The translations under genes and the position numbers were made by a program. Below the pieces are notes generated by a model that saw nothing but the letters and a program-made list of their open reading frames with translations, did not search any database and was not told the DNA's origin. Shown here piece after piece: positions 1 to 12,466 of a DNA stretch of 64,000 nucleotides (position 1 is the first letter of the stretch; every line of letters starts with the position of its first letter). The DNA is from Larix kaempferi (lineage: Eukaryota > Streptophyta > Pinopsida > Pinales > Pinaceae): contig BSBM01001927.1 in NCBI GenBank assembly GCA_027924585.1, positions 514,160-578,159 of the forward strand. The letters are read 5' to 3'.

Positions 1-45
1 TGATGATGGTGGTGATGATAGTGATGTGGATGATGATCATGATGG

Positions 46-79
<34 letters not shown>

Positions 80-1341
80 AATGATGATGATGATCATCAT
101 CATCATTGTCATCTCCGCCTTCCTCATCAACATCTCCATCATCGTCATCTTCTTCATCATCACCATCTTCTTCATCAACATCATCATCATCTTCATCACC
201 ATCGTCATCATCATCAACATCTTCATCTCCATCATCATCATCTTCTTCATCCTCATCACCATCATCATCATCATCGTCATCATCATCAACACCATCATCA
301 TCATCGTCACCACCCTCTTCTTCCTCATCATCATCAACATCTAGGTCATCATCTTGATCGTCAACGTTAGATCAACATCATCATTATCATCCTCATCATC
401 ACCATTGGTGATGATGATGAAGATGATGATGATGATGTTGATGATGAGTACGATGACCATCAACATCATCATCATCTTCATCATCATACTCATATTCATC
501 ATCATTCACCACCACCACCACCACCATCATCATCATCTTTGTCATCACCCTCTTCCTCATCAACAACATCTTCGTCATCATCATCATCATCATCATCAAT
601 GGTGATGACGACGAAGATGATGACGAAGTTGTCTATGATGAGTATGATGAGGATGATGAAGATGACGATTATGATGACGAAGACAATGATGATCGTGACC
701 ATGATCATATGATGATGATGATGATGGTGAGGATGACGAAGATGGCGATCATGAAGAATAATGAAGATGATGATGACGAATATGATGATTTTGATGGTCA
801 TGATGACCATATTAATCGTACTCGTATTCATCATCATCATACTCGTATTCATCATCATCCACCACCACCACCACCACCATCATCATCATCATATCATCAT
901 CATCTTCATCATCCTCATCATCATCCGTGTCCTCACAATGATGAGGATGATGATGATGATGATGATGATGTTGTTGATGATGATGATGTGCTGCATATTT
1001 CTCATCATCTTCATCATCATCATCATCATCGTACTCATATTCATCATCATCCACCACCATCATCATCATCATCTTCGTCGACGACAATGATACGAAGATG
1101 TCAATGATGATGATGATTATGATACGAAGATGTCAATGATGATGATGATGATATGAAGATGTCAATGATGATGATGATGATGATATGAAGATGATGACGA
1201 AGATGTCAATGATGATGATGATTATGAGGAAGATGGCGATGGTGAGTATGATGACGAAGATGAAGATGACTAAATTATGATGACGAAGACATTGATGATC
1301 GTGACCACGATCATATGATGACGATGATGATGATGAGGACG

Positions 1342-1372
<31 letters not shown>

Positions 1373-1562
1373 CTAATGAAGATGATGATGACGAATATGA
1401 TGATTTTGATGATGATCATATTCGTCATCATCATCATCATCATCTTCATCATCGTACTCATATTCATCATCATCCACCATCGTCATCATCATCACCATCA
1501 CCATCATCATCATCATCATCATCATCATCACCATCATCCTCATCATCATCCGCGTCCTCACA

Positions 1563-1593
<31 letters not shown>

Positions 1594-1742
1594 GGAAGTT
1601 GATGATGATGATCATGGTGTTGATGATGATGAAGATGACCATGATGATGAGGATGATGTGCTGCACATTCGTCATCATCTTCATCATTGTACTCATATTC
1701 ATCATCATCCACCATCGTCATCATCATCACCATCACCATCAC

Positions 1743-1774
<32 letters not shown>

Positions 1775-2325
1775 CCATCATCCTCATCATCATCCGTGTC
1801 CTCATAATTATGATGATGATCATGAGGAAGTTGATGATGACGATCATGGTGTTGATGATGATGAAGATGATCATGATGCTGACGATGATGTGTTGCATAT
1901 TCATCATCATCTTCATCATCAACATCATCATCATATCCATTAGTCATCATCACCATCTTCATCGTCATCGTCATCATCATCATCATCCCCATCCCCACAA
2001 TGATGATGATGATGAAGATGGTGATGATGACGACTAATGAAGATGAGTATGACGACGAATATGATGTTTTTGCTGATGATGATCATATTCATCATCAACA
2101 TCATCATCTTCATCATCGTACTCGTATTCATCATCATCCATCGTCATCATCCATCGTCGTCATCATCATCATCATCATCATATCATCATCATCTTCATCA
2201 TCCTCATCATCATTCACGTCCTCACAATGATGATGATGATGATGACGAGGAAGTTGATGATGACGATCATGGTGTTGATGATGAGGAAGATGATGATGAT
2301 GTGATGCATATTCCTCATCATCTTC

Positions 2326-2356
<31 letters not shown>

Positions 2357-3540
2357 TCATCTCCAAATTATTCATCATCATCATCGTACTCATATTCATC
2401 ATCATCATCTTCGTCGATGATGATGATACGAAGATGTCAATGATGATGATGATTATGATACAAAGATGTCAATGATGATGATGATGCTGACGAAGATGTC
2501 AATGATGATGATGATTAGGAGGAAGATGGCGATGACAAGTATGATGACGAAGATGAAGATGACTAAAGACAGTGATGACAAAGACAGTGATGATTGTGAC
2601 CATGATCATATGATGACGATGGTGATGATGGTGATGATGATAACTAGTGAAGATGATGATGATGAGTATGATGATTTTGAGGATGATGATGATCATGTTG
2701 TTGATGATTCATCATCATACTCTTATTCATCATCATCCATCGTCATCATCATCATCGTCATCATCATCATCATATCATCATGCATCAAAATATTCTCATA
2801 ATGATGATGATGAGTATGATGATTTTGATGATGATCATATTGTTGATGATGATGATGATCATGTTGTTGATGATGATGAAGATGATGATGATGTGATGCA
2901 TATTCCTCATCATCTTCATCATCATCATCATCATCTCGAAATTAGTCATCATCATCATCGTACTCATATTCATCATCATCATCATCTTCGTCGACGATGA
3001 TGATACGAAGATGTCAATGATGATGATGATTATGATACGAAGATGTCAATGATGATGATGATGATATGAAGATGTCAATGATGATGATGATGATGCGAAG
3101 ATGTCAATGATGATGATGATTAGGAGGAAGATGGCGAAGACGAAGATGAAGATGACTAAAGATAGTGATGACAAAGATAGTGATGATCATGACCATGATC
3201 ATATGACGACAATGGTGATGATGGTGATGATGATGACTAGTGAAGATGATGATGACGAGTATGATGATTTTGATGATGATCATATTCGTCATCATCATCA
3301 TCATCTTCTTCATCATCGTACTCATATTCATCATCATCCACCATCGTCGTCATCATCATCATCGTCACCATCATCATCATTATCATCCTCGTCCTCACAA
3401 TGATGATGATGATGATGACTATGAAGATGGTGATGATGATCAAGATGAAGATGATGATGAAGAAGATGATGATGATGATGAGGATGATGAGGATGATGTG
3501 CTGCATATTCGTCATGATCATCATCATCATCATCATCCAC
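1..3540. repeat. Strand-alternating GAT/ATC triplet array
   Basis: The whole stretch is built from GAT-type and ATC-type trinucleotides that switch strand every 20-100 bases, so many junctions are self-complementary (GATGATGATCATCATC type). Marker strings recur inside it. 'gacca(t/c)gatcatatga' occurs at about 697, 1303, 2598 and 3191, and variants of 'gtgctgcatattc' at about 989, 1668, 1891, 2301, 2893 and 3498. This indicates a higher-order unit near 600 bp with insertions and deletions. All long open frames here are runs of Met/Ile, Asp, His or Ser and are by-products of the triplets. The array starts before the window and ends at the unique sequence 'ctagaagcat'. Confidence 0.95.
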
Positions 3541-4471
3541 CTAGAAGCATTATTCTTGATGTAATACATATGTTTATAATTCAAAATTAAATTAATGTTT
3601 TGAAATTAAAATACACATTTGTAAATATACCCCTAAACCCCTAAACACCTAGAAGCACTTAAATGCACATAGGGATTATGGATTAGAAGAGGTCCTAAAG
3701 GCCTTTATGGGGGAGGGGCTCTTTATGGGGAGGGTCTCTAGGAATAACACGACACATTTAAATCTCTTGGGTAATAAATGCACTGAACGTTACCCACCAA
3801 ACAATACAACGTTCAGAAGGGATGCGCATGCGCTAATAACGCGTGCGGGCCAAATGCGTGTGCGTGTCCCTGTTGAAGATAAAATTTAGAAAATCACTCG
3901 CATTCTTTCTCCCGCATTTTTTTCCTCATTTTCGCGTTCTCTTCACTGGTTTCACGCACAGTCCGACAAGTATTTACATGATAGATTGAATTCATACACA
4001 ATTTGGTGCTTCCTTGACCATTTGGATAGAATACACAACATTTTGGGCTCTATTGATTCGCATTTTGGGTTCACCCCCCCTAACACCTTTTCTCAACTTT
4101 AAAACATCTCTTTGATTCGCATTTTGGGCCTTACAGCAGTTGTGAATGGGATGAATGCGAATCAATGGATTGGGTTGATGAATGGGATCACGTATCACTT
4201 GCAATGGACCCACGTGTAGTTGTTGAAACAATCCAGTTAGAGGAAGGCCAATCCTCTATTTCGAATGAATATGATCATATATCTGATCTAGTACAGCCAG
4301 GTCAACATTTTTGCATGCATATCCTGGTTCCTTCCTTGTTTATATGTAATTATCCAAGTTATCAAACCACTACTTGTTGGAATATGACCATAAAATGCAT
4401 CTTTGTAGGACACATCTACGCAGTTGTTTCCCCGGCAGACAGTGCAATTGGGACAAATTATTGGTTACCAT
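3541..4471. other. Spacer between two satellite arrays
   Basis: This is non-repetitive sequence between the triplet array and the GC-rich satellite. It holds a CpG-rich patch at about 3820-3876 (GCGCATGCGC and ACGCGTGCGGG motifs). The word 'gattcgcattttggg' occurs twice (about 4054 and 4114), and part of it recurs inverted ('atgcgaatca', about 4154). Apart from the candidate exon listed next, I see no gene, promoter or RNA. Confidence 0.6.
4084..4300 (+). other. Candidate acidic coding exon
   Basis: A frame open from 4084 (just after a TAA) encodes a strongly acidic, Trp-rich peptide after about codon 19, with pieces such as CEWDECESMDWVDEWDH and VVVETIQLEEGQSS. This composition is unlike the chance frames nearby. 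A pyrimidine-rich stretch and TTACAG at 4131-4136 could be a splice acceptor, and 'cag|gtcaac' near 4300 could be a donor. The frame stays open to 4482, where it enters the satellite. I recognise no domain. It may be an exon remnant of a transposon or host gene, or chance; the call rests on composition alone. Confidence 0.3.
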
Positions 4472-7098
4472 GGGCATTCTAGTCAGGCACCCCAGGGTCG
4501 TTCAGGGAAACCTAGAGGATTTTCCCTGGGGCCACGAAACCCAACCCGGCGAGAGGACTTGGATTTTGTCGCCTCCCACAGGTCCACATGTCCATTACGG
4601 ACCTATCCACAGTGGCCACGCATGCCCGGGGGCCTCCGGACGAGAAATGGCCCCCTTGAGAAAATTTGGAATGGCCATCACTGAGCAAAACCCTAGATCT
4701 GGAGATGGCTCGTTGGCACCACTTCCGGGTCTTCAGGGGACGCTGTGGGGGGGCCCCTAGCTGAAACCCGCCGTCCCAGACCCACTGGAATCAACATATT
4801 TGCGAACCGAGCCACGGTTCAGGGGCCACGGGCATTCTAGTCAGGCACCCCAGGGTCGTTCAGGGACACCTGGAGGATTTGCCCCGGGGCCACGGAACCC
4901 AACCCGGCGAGTGGACTCGGATTCCGTCGGCTCCCACAGGTCCACATGGCCATAGTGGACCTGTCCACGGTGGCCACGCACGCCCGGGGACTTCTGGACG
5001 AGAAACGGCCCCCTTGAGTGAATTTGGAATGGCCTTCACTTAGCAAAACCCTAGCTCCGGGGATGGCCCATTGGCACCGCTTCCGGGTCTTCGAGGCACG
5101 CTGTGGGGGGTCCCCTAGCTGAAACCCGGCGTCCCGGACCCACTGGAGTCGACGGATTCACGAACCGAGTCACGGTTCAAGCGCTACAGGAATTCTAGTC
5201 GGGCACCCCGGGGCCATTCAGGGACACTTAGGGCATTTGCTCCGCGACCACGGAACCCAAACCGGCGAGCGGAATTGGATTTAGTCGGCTCCCATAGGTC
5301 CACGTGGCCATAGTGGACCTGTCCATGTGGCCATAGTGGACCTGTCCACGGTGGCCATGCATGCTCGAGGGCCTCCGGACGAGAAATGGCCCCATTGAGC
5401 GAATTTGGAATGGCCTTCACTGAGCAAAACACTAGCTCCAGGGATGGCCCATTGGCACCGCTTCCGGGTCTTCGGGGGATGTTGTGGGGGGTCTCCTAGT
5501 TGAAAACCAGCACCCCAAACCCACTGGAGTCGATGGATTCAGGAACCGAGCCATGGTTCGGGCGCTACGGGCATTCTAGTCGGGTACCCCGGGGCCATTC
5601 AGGGACACTTAGGGCATTTGCTCCGTGGCCACGGAACCCAAACCGGCGAGCGGACTTGGATTCCGTTGGCTCCCACAGGTCCACGTGGCCATAGTGGACC
5701 TGTCCAAGGTGGCCACGCATGCCCGGGGGCCTCCGGACGAGAAATGGCCCCATTGAGCGAATTTGGAATGGCCTTCACTGAGCAAAACCCTAGCTCCGGG
5801 GATGGCCCATTGGCACCGCTTCCGGGTCTTTGAGGCACGCTATGGGGGGTCCCCTAGCTGAAACCTGGCGTCCCAGACCCACTGGAGTCGATGGATTCAC
5901 GAACCGAGCCATGGTTCGAGCGCTACGGGCATTCTAGTCGGGCACCCCGGGACCATTCAGGGACACTTTGGGCATTTGCGCTGCGGCCACGGAACCCAAA
6001 CCGGCGAGCGGACTTGGATTTCGTTGGCTCCCATAGGTCCATGTGGCCATAGTGGACCTGTCCACAGCGGCCATGCACGCCCGGGGGCCTCCGGAAGAGA
6101 AATGACCCCCTTGAGCGAATTTGGAATGGCCTTCATTGAGCAAAACCCTAGCTCCGGGGATGGCCCATTAGCACTGCTTCCGGGTCTTCGAGGCATGCTG
6201 TGGGGGGTCCCCTAGCTGAAACCCAACGTCCCAGACCCACCGGAGATGACGGATTCGTGAACCGAGCCACAGTTCGGGTGCTGCGGGCATTCTAGTCGGG
6301 CACCCTGGGGCCATTTAGGGACACTTTGGGCATTTGCTCCGCGGCCACGGAACCCAAACCGACGAGCGAACTTGGATTCCGTTGGCTCCCATAGGTCCAC
6401 ATGGCCATAGTGGACCTGTCCACGGTGGCCACGCACGCCCGGGGGCCTCCAGACGAGAAATGGACCCCTTGAGCAAATTTGGAATGGCCTTCACTGAGCA
6501 AAACCCTAGCTCCGGGGATGGCCCATTGGCATCGCTTCTAGGTCTTCAAGGCACGTTGTGGGGGTCCCCTAGCTGAAAACCGACATCCTAGACCCACCAG
6601 ATTCGACGGATTCACGAACCGAGCCACAGTTCGGGCGCTACAGGCATTCTAGTCGGGCACCCCAGGGCCATTCAAGGACACTTTGGGCATTTGCTCCGCG
6701 GCCACGGAACCCAAACCGGTGAGCGAACTTGGATTTCGTCGGCTCCCACAGGTCCACATGGCCATAGTGGACCTGTCCACGGTGGCCACCTATGCCCGGG
6801 GGCCTCTGGATGAGAAATGGCCCCCTTGAGCGAATTTGGAATGGCCTTCACTGAGCAAAACCCTAGCTCTGGGGATGGCCCATTGGAACCGCTTCCAGGT
6901 TTTCGAGGCACGCTGTAGGGGGTCCCCTAGCTGAAACCCGGCGTCCCGGACCCACCGAAATCGACGGATTCACCAACCGAGCCACGTTTTGAGTGCTACG
7001 GGCATCCTTTTCGGGCACCCCGGGGCCATTCAGGGACACTTTGGGCATTTGCTACGCGGCCACAGAACCCAAACTGGCAAGCGGACTCAAATTCCGTC
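4472..7098. repeat. GC-rich satellite, unit about 358 bp, 7.3 copies
   Basis: The string 'gggcattctagtc' (or a variant) marks unit starts at 4472, 4830, 5188, 5569, 5927, 6285, 6642 and 7000. Spacings are 358, 358, 381, 358, 358, 357 and 358. The third unit is longer because a 23-24 bp piece around 5301-5348 ('gtggccatagtggacctgtc') is duplicated. The eighth unit stops at about 7098. Units are GC-rich and CpG-containing, with GAGCCACGGTTCGG and CCCGGGGGCCTCCGGACGAG boxes. Since 358 is not a multiple of three, frames cannot run across units. This explains the many 60-90-codon frames on both strands, which I do not treat as genes. It is not recognisably rDNA spacer. Confidence 0.93.
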
Positions 7099-8071
7099 AA
7101 TTAGAGTTAGAGTTAATGATGATGACGAAGATGGTGATGTTGATGAAGACGTTGATGATGATGGTGATGGCGATGGTGATGGTGATGGTGATGGTGATGG
7201 TGAAGAAGATGGTTTAGTGCTAGGGTTTGGGTGGGGGTTAGGGCTGGAGTTATAGAAGGAAATTGAGTTAGGGTTAGAGTTAGAGTTAATGATGATGATG
7301 AAGATGGTGATGATGATGATGGTGATGGCGATGGTGATGGTGATGGTGGTGATGAAGGAGATGGTTTAGTGCTAGGGTTTGGGTGAGGGTTAGGGCTAGA
7401 GTTATATGAGGAAATTGAATTAGGGTTAGAGTTAGAGTTAATGATGATGACGAAGATGGTGATGCTGACGAAGACGTTGATGATGATGGTGATGGAGATG
7501 GTGATGGTGATGGTGAAGAAGATGGTTTAGTGCTAGGGTTTGGGTGAGGGTTAGGGCTGGAGCTATAGAAGGAAATTGAGTTAGGGTTAGAGTTAGAGTT
7601 AATGATGATGAGGAAGATGGTGATGATGATGATGATGGTGATGGCGATGGTGATGGTGATGGTGGTGATGAAGGAGATGGTTTAGTGCTAGGGTTTGGGT
7701 GAGGGTTAGGGCTAGAGTTATAGAAGGAAATTGAATTAGGGTTAGAGTTAGGGTTAATGATGATGACAAATATGGTGATGCTGATGAAGACCTTGATGAT
7801 GATGGTGATGGTGATGGTGATGGTGATGGTGATGGTGAAGAAGATGGTTTAGTGCTAGGGTTTGGGTGAGGGTTAGGGCTGGAGCTATAGAAGGAAATTG
7901 AGACCAAGTTAGAGTTAGAGTTAATGATGATGATGAAGATGGTGATGATGATGATGGTGATGGCGATGGTGATGGTGATGGTGGTGATGAAGGAGATGGT
8001 TTAGTGCTAGGGTTTGTGTGAGGGTTAGGGATAGGGTTATAGAAGAAAATTGAATTAGGGTTAGATTTAGA
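7099..8071. repeat. Composite array: TTAGGG-like blocks plus GAT/GGT blocks
   Basis: The unit alternates a G/T-rich block (words such as 'gctagggtttgggtgaggg', 'ttagggttagagttagag') with a GATGATGACGAAGATGGTGATGG-type block. The boundary word 'gttaatgatgatg' starts at 7112, 7285, 7437, 7598, 7753, 7920 and 8072, giving units of 173, 152, 161, 155, 167 and 152 bp. Alternate units resemble each other more than their neighbours do (for example 'gaagaagatgg' versus 'ggtggtgatgaagg'), suggesting a two-unit superrepeat. The telomere-like words are never in uninterrupted TTTAGGG runs, so this is an interstitial satellite rather than a telomere. Confidence 0.88.
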
Positions 8072-8823
8072 GTTAATGATGATGACGAAGATGGTGCTGA
8101 TGACGAAGACGTTGATGATGATGGTGTTGGTGATGGCGATGAGGGACCTAGAGATGACAATGATGATGAAGATGGTGATGATGATGAAGGCATTGATGAT
8201 GATGGCGATGGTGATGGAGATGGTGATGAAGATGATGGAGATGGTGATGATGGTGGCGACGGTGATGAGGTACCTAGAGATGAAAATGATGACGAAGATG
8301 GTGATGATGATGAAGATGGTGATGATGATGAAGGCGTTGATGATGATGGCGATGGTGTTGAAGATGATGATGATGATGATGAGGATGAGGATGATGATGA
8401 TGGAGATGTTGGTGATGATGAAGATGATGATGATGTTGATGATGATGAAGATGATGAAGATGATGGAGATGGTGATGATGGTGGCGACGGTGATGAGGAA
8501 CCTAGAGATGACAATGACGATGAAGATGGTGATGATGATGAAGGAATTGATAATGATGGCGATGGTGATGGAGATGGTGATGAAGATGATGGAGATGGTG
8601 ATGATGGTGGCGACAGTGATGAGGGACCTAGAGATGACAATGATGATGAATATGGTGATGATGATGAAGATGGTGATGATGGTGAAGGCGTTGATGATGA
8701 TGGAGATGGTGATGAAGATGATGATGATGATGATGATGATGAAGATGGTGATGATGATGGAGACGGTGATGAGGGACCTAGAGATGACCACGATGATGAA
8801 GATGGTGATGATGATATTAGATG
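8072..8823. repeat. GAT/GGT triplet array with 'cctagaga' punctuation
   Basis: This continues the GAT/GGT half of the previous array without the TTAGGG-like blocks. The word 'cctagagatga' occurs at 8147, 8273, 8501, 8627 and 8777, giving spacings of 126, 228, 126 and 150 bases, all multiples of three. A 267-codon plus frame (8076-8879) and 301- and 416-codon minus frames span it. They consist of Met/Lys/Thr, Ser/Pro or Ile/Thr runs and are not convincing proteins. The array ends in unique sequence near 8823. Confidence 0.9.
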
Positions 8824-10980
8824 CAATGATAATAATCATCATGGGGAGAATTTTTTTATCAAATTCCACACAATCATAGTTGTAATAACCATAGTCACAG
8901 TCCCAAAGGTGCATAATTGAACCACGAGCAACATCAACTAATTGTGGCATCACATGAACATGGTAAGAATAACCATTGATGTGGGCGAGGGTGGGTATAA
9001 ACATTTTGTAGATGATATAGAGAAAAAAGTTGGTGCTCTATAGAGGTTAAATGAGATGACCATATCCAAATGATGTATGATGATGAATCTGGGAAAAAAA
9101 CTTTATTCTCACTAAATACACAAAACACCTTACCATCCTTGAAAAACTGAAAAAATGGTTAGTTGCTTTCAGAGGCAGTATATAACTATTGATGGAAATT
9201 TCTTTGATGAACCATGTTTGGAAAACTACTATAATGGTTTTTGTTGTATGAAGTGAGAGTCCCTGGGATCCATTTGTTGGAAATAAAACTTCCATATTAG
9301 ATTCTGAATGTCTACAATGACTTGGAAAAAAATTTCAATACTTTAATCAACTTTACTTGCAAAAATTCATCTTAACCCCCAATCTCTTTCATGCTAAGAT
9401 ATATCGAGAAAGTGTAGAGTGTCTATCTCAAAATTCTTAGACTCAACTCCTCAATTGTTTGGATAGGGTTAAGATCAATTTGTGTATCCCAAGGGGATAA
9501 CTCAATTATTTGTAGCCATTTTTTATGGCCATTTCACTAATTATGTTCCAACACATGCTCAGTTCAAATCCCCCCAGGTGATGCACACAAATTTATGTTG
9601 ATATGTTTACTAAAAATGCAATCCTTGAATATGGGGAAGTGTCCCTTCAATTTACTCACAAGGTTTCGTTTAGAAAGGAAAAGATCAACTTGTGATATCA
9701 AAGCAGTCAAATAATGTATTTTGAAGGTTAGAAACAAGTATGCTCTAAACTATGAAATATTGTCCATAAACAACCATGTAGATATTCTATAAGTAATCCC
9801 AAGATACTCTGCAAGTTGTCAAAAACGGCCTTCATTGTGAATAAAATCACATAAATCAACCAGTAATCAAGCATGGACTATACACTACACATCCATCACC
9901 ATTGCACTTGAATAAAGCTAAGTTTATGTAGACTATTCAGGTGTGGATAAGTTATAAAAGTGGTTCCACAACCGATTTTAGCATGCTTTTGATTGGTTGA
10001 AACAATCACAAACATATTCTCAAGTAGTTAAATTTATCAAAAACAAGTCGAACGATCATGTACTAACAATCCACCAACAACCCTACAGTGAATCATATAC
10101 TATGCATATCTTTTTGAATGTATTGTGGAAAAACATTTCAATCATTCCTAGCAATTGTTGAACATTTGCAAGTGCAAAAGAAAAAAGGGTTGAGTGTTTC
10201 TTAATTATAAAGCTACACATCCAACATTATTGCACCTCAATGAGGATAGTTTATAGAGACAATTCAGGCATGGATAAGTAATACTATACAAATTAGTCTT
10301 CCACAACCGAGTTTAGCATGCTTTTGATGGATTCAAAGAATCATAGACATATTACTAGATGACTAATGTATCAAAAACAAGTTAAGGAATCATGTACAAT
10401 CTAAGCAAGTTCTCTAATAAAATAGTTGAACATATTCAAATGTCATTCATTGAAATTTTAAGCCTAAAACAAGGATTTTTAAAACAAATGTCAAATATAC
10501 CTGATATAGAGGTACCTAGAAAATGTCATGTCATTTAATGCACTGCAACACTTACGCTTTGGATGCAAAGGAGTAATCAAAGACATGATCATGATTTCAT
10601 AACACAATTATAATTGTAATGTATTAAATTAGCAAACAATGTACTATTTTTACAGGCGCGTGTATGCCAAAAATATTAATATTTTCTACTCTCCTATACG
10701 ACAATCATTTATTTGATATTGACCGCTTAACGTTAAAAAAAAAACCAAAAATATATATATATTCAACTAAAACATACAATAAGTTTGTTAATAACAACAC
10801 TCTAGTATATCCATTGACATTGATTCCTTATATGGACTGAAAAATATTGTATTTGTCATGTTTTCACACACATGCCCATGCACTAGGTTTCGTTTATGTG
10901 TATTTTGCAATAGTGTATGATTTATTTTTGTTTACAAGTATTGGATTCAATCCTAACTAAAAAGATGCCTATTTTGTCCC
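8824..10980. other. Unannotated AT-moderate sequence with a diverged direct duplication
   Basis: No gene is supported here. The only structure I see is a diverged direct duplication of about 190 bp. It shares 'ctacacatcca', 'attcaggYRtggataag', 'ttccacaaccga' and 'tttagcatgcttttgat' between 9885-10070 and 10213-10402. Confidence 0.6.
9885..10402. repeat. Diverged direct repeat, about 190 bp, two copies
   Basis: The copies at 9885-10070 and 10213-10402 share ordered blocks ('ctacacatcca', 'agcatgcttttgat', 'atcaaaaacaagt', 'atcatgtac') with small indels. They lie 328 bp apart. The divergence suggests an old local duplication. Confidence 0.7.
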
Positions 10981-11800
10981 ATTTTCTCATTAGTGAGGAA
11001 TTTTGGACATGCACGTCCATTTTCTACTATTTTTAATTGCATAGATATCCAATACACACACACTATGATATCCAACTTCTCTTCTAAGATCTAGGTAAAA
11101 CCAAAATTTAGACAACATCACATCTTGATACACACAACATGAGACAACGAGATTAGACAACGAGATATATAAATCACATAACTGAAAGTCCATGTACATC
11201 GAGGCTGCAAAACTCGTCCAAACATATACAATTTTTGGCAAATAGTGGAACATGGTTCCCAATGTATGTACAGTGGCAACTCGTGCCCTAAAAAAAATGC
11301 AACAACTCATGCCGTAGATCCAAAATACATGGCAACTCGTGTCGTAGATACAAAGTACATCAAAACTGGTGCAAAAAAGTGCCACATCGTGGCTAATGTA
11401 CATAACACATGGTGTGTCAAGCATTGTGACCACCCCCGTCACTCCCAGGCGCATCTCCAAAGTCGATCTTCCTACTCTTCGAGCTACCGGTACCTCGGGT
11501 CTTTCTCCGTCTAGGAGTAGACCGTCTCTCCGAGATCTGTAACAAATGATATAAGATACCGTCATTTTCAAGCATTTGCAACATTTACCACATTTATAAA
11601 ACAAATGTAGAATTCGAATCTTAAATAAATCACCTCTGATGTGACTGAGAAACGTTGGACAGTAGTCCTGGATCTATGGAGCCTTTCCGCAATTCCAGCC
11701 TACAACATTTACAACAATCATTTCATTGAAAAGCAATAATTGCTTAAATTAATTTGTGTTAATGCATCAAAATATTTTCATAAATTAGTTTGATTCTCAC

Positions 11801-12466
11801 CGTGTACACCTCCGACGATGGACATGGCTGGGATTCTGGGCTAGCAAGTGTCGTAGATGGCCGGACAACCACCTCTGATGTAGTGAGGGGGGGGGGGCAC
11901 AGATGTAGTGGCAGCCACTACAGGTGCAACCACTGGAGATACAGATGAGGATACTAGAAGGGTAGATGCCACAATAGTGGCGGGAAGTGGGGATGATATG
12001 GTGGGAGAATAAAAGGTGGTATGGGGTGGAGGAGGACGTCGTGGATGATGAACCCCTGCTGGTTGTACGATAGAGGGTATCGAACCAAAAGGGCGAGGGG
12101 GGGGTTTTAGGGATGGTGTATGGGAGGGAAGTCCTGCATAGAGGGAGGAGGATGGATAGAAGGGAGGTTGTGGACGAAGAGGGGAAGCTAGAAGGAAGGG
12201 GGGGCATGGATGAAAGGGGGAGGATGGATAGACAGGGGGGCGTAGATAAATTGGGGAGGATGTATGGATGCGGGGGCATGGTTGAGTGGGGGGGATGGAT
12301 GGAAGGGGGAGTATGGATGGAAGGGGGAGTATGGCTGGAGAGGGGAGGCTAGATGGAAGGGAGGGGGTGGGCGTAGGGAGGAGTCTAGATGGAAGCGAGG
12401 GGGGGGACTCATGGGAGAGGGTGGATACATAGGACTAAAATGGGGAGCCGCAGCTGTTGGTGGCAC
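11801..12466 (-). pseudogene. Proline-rich exon with two compensating one-base shifts
   Basis: The exon lies between acceptor TATGTAG|GTGCC and donor ACACG|GTGAGA and is 666 nt long, exactly 222 codons. The first part encodes a Pro/His/Phe-rich repeat (SPFHPYSPFHPSPP, HPPPFIHAPP). The middle is Ser/Thr/Val-rich (PATIVASTLLVSSSVSPVV) and the end reads RPSTTLASPESQPCPSSE. The three parts lie in frames that differ by one base. The switches fall at G-runs on the plus strand, 12198-12204 (seven G) and 11887-11897 (eleven G). One extra base in the first and one fewer in the second would restore a single frame. That fits homopolymer length change or sequencing error rather than random decay. Confidence 0.6.

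Noticed and set aside
3-3590. Many open frames of 65-156 codons on both strands in the first 3.6 kb
   Set aside because: They are runs of Met/Ile, Asp/His or Ser produced by the GAT/ATC triplets in any frame. None has non-repetitive sequence, splice context or a domain.
4374-7048. Open frames of 61-88 codons in the GC-rich satellite
   Set aside because: They recur once per 358-bp unit on both strands and are limited by the unit length not being a multiple of three. GC-rich DNA simply has few stops.
7099-8071. A telomere or chromosome end
   Set aside because: There is no uninterrupted run of TTTAGGG, and the words are buried in 150-170 bp units and flanked by other satellites on both sides.
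7754-9004. 416-codon minus-strand frame as a gene
   Set aside because: About 85 percent is triplet-repeat low complexity in an array whose units are multiples of three. The short unique N-terminus has no recognised homology. It is kept only as a low-interest finding.
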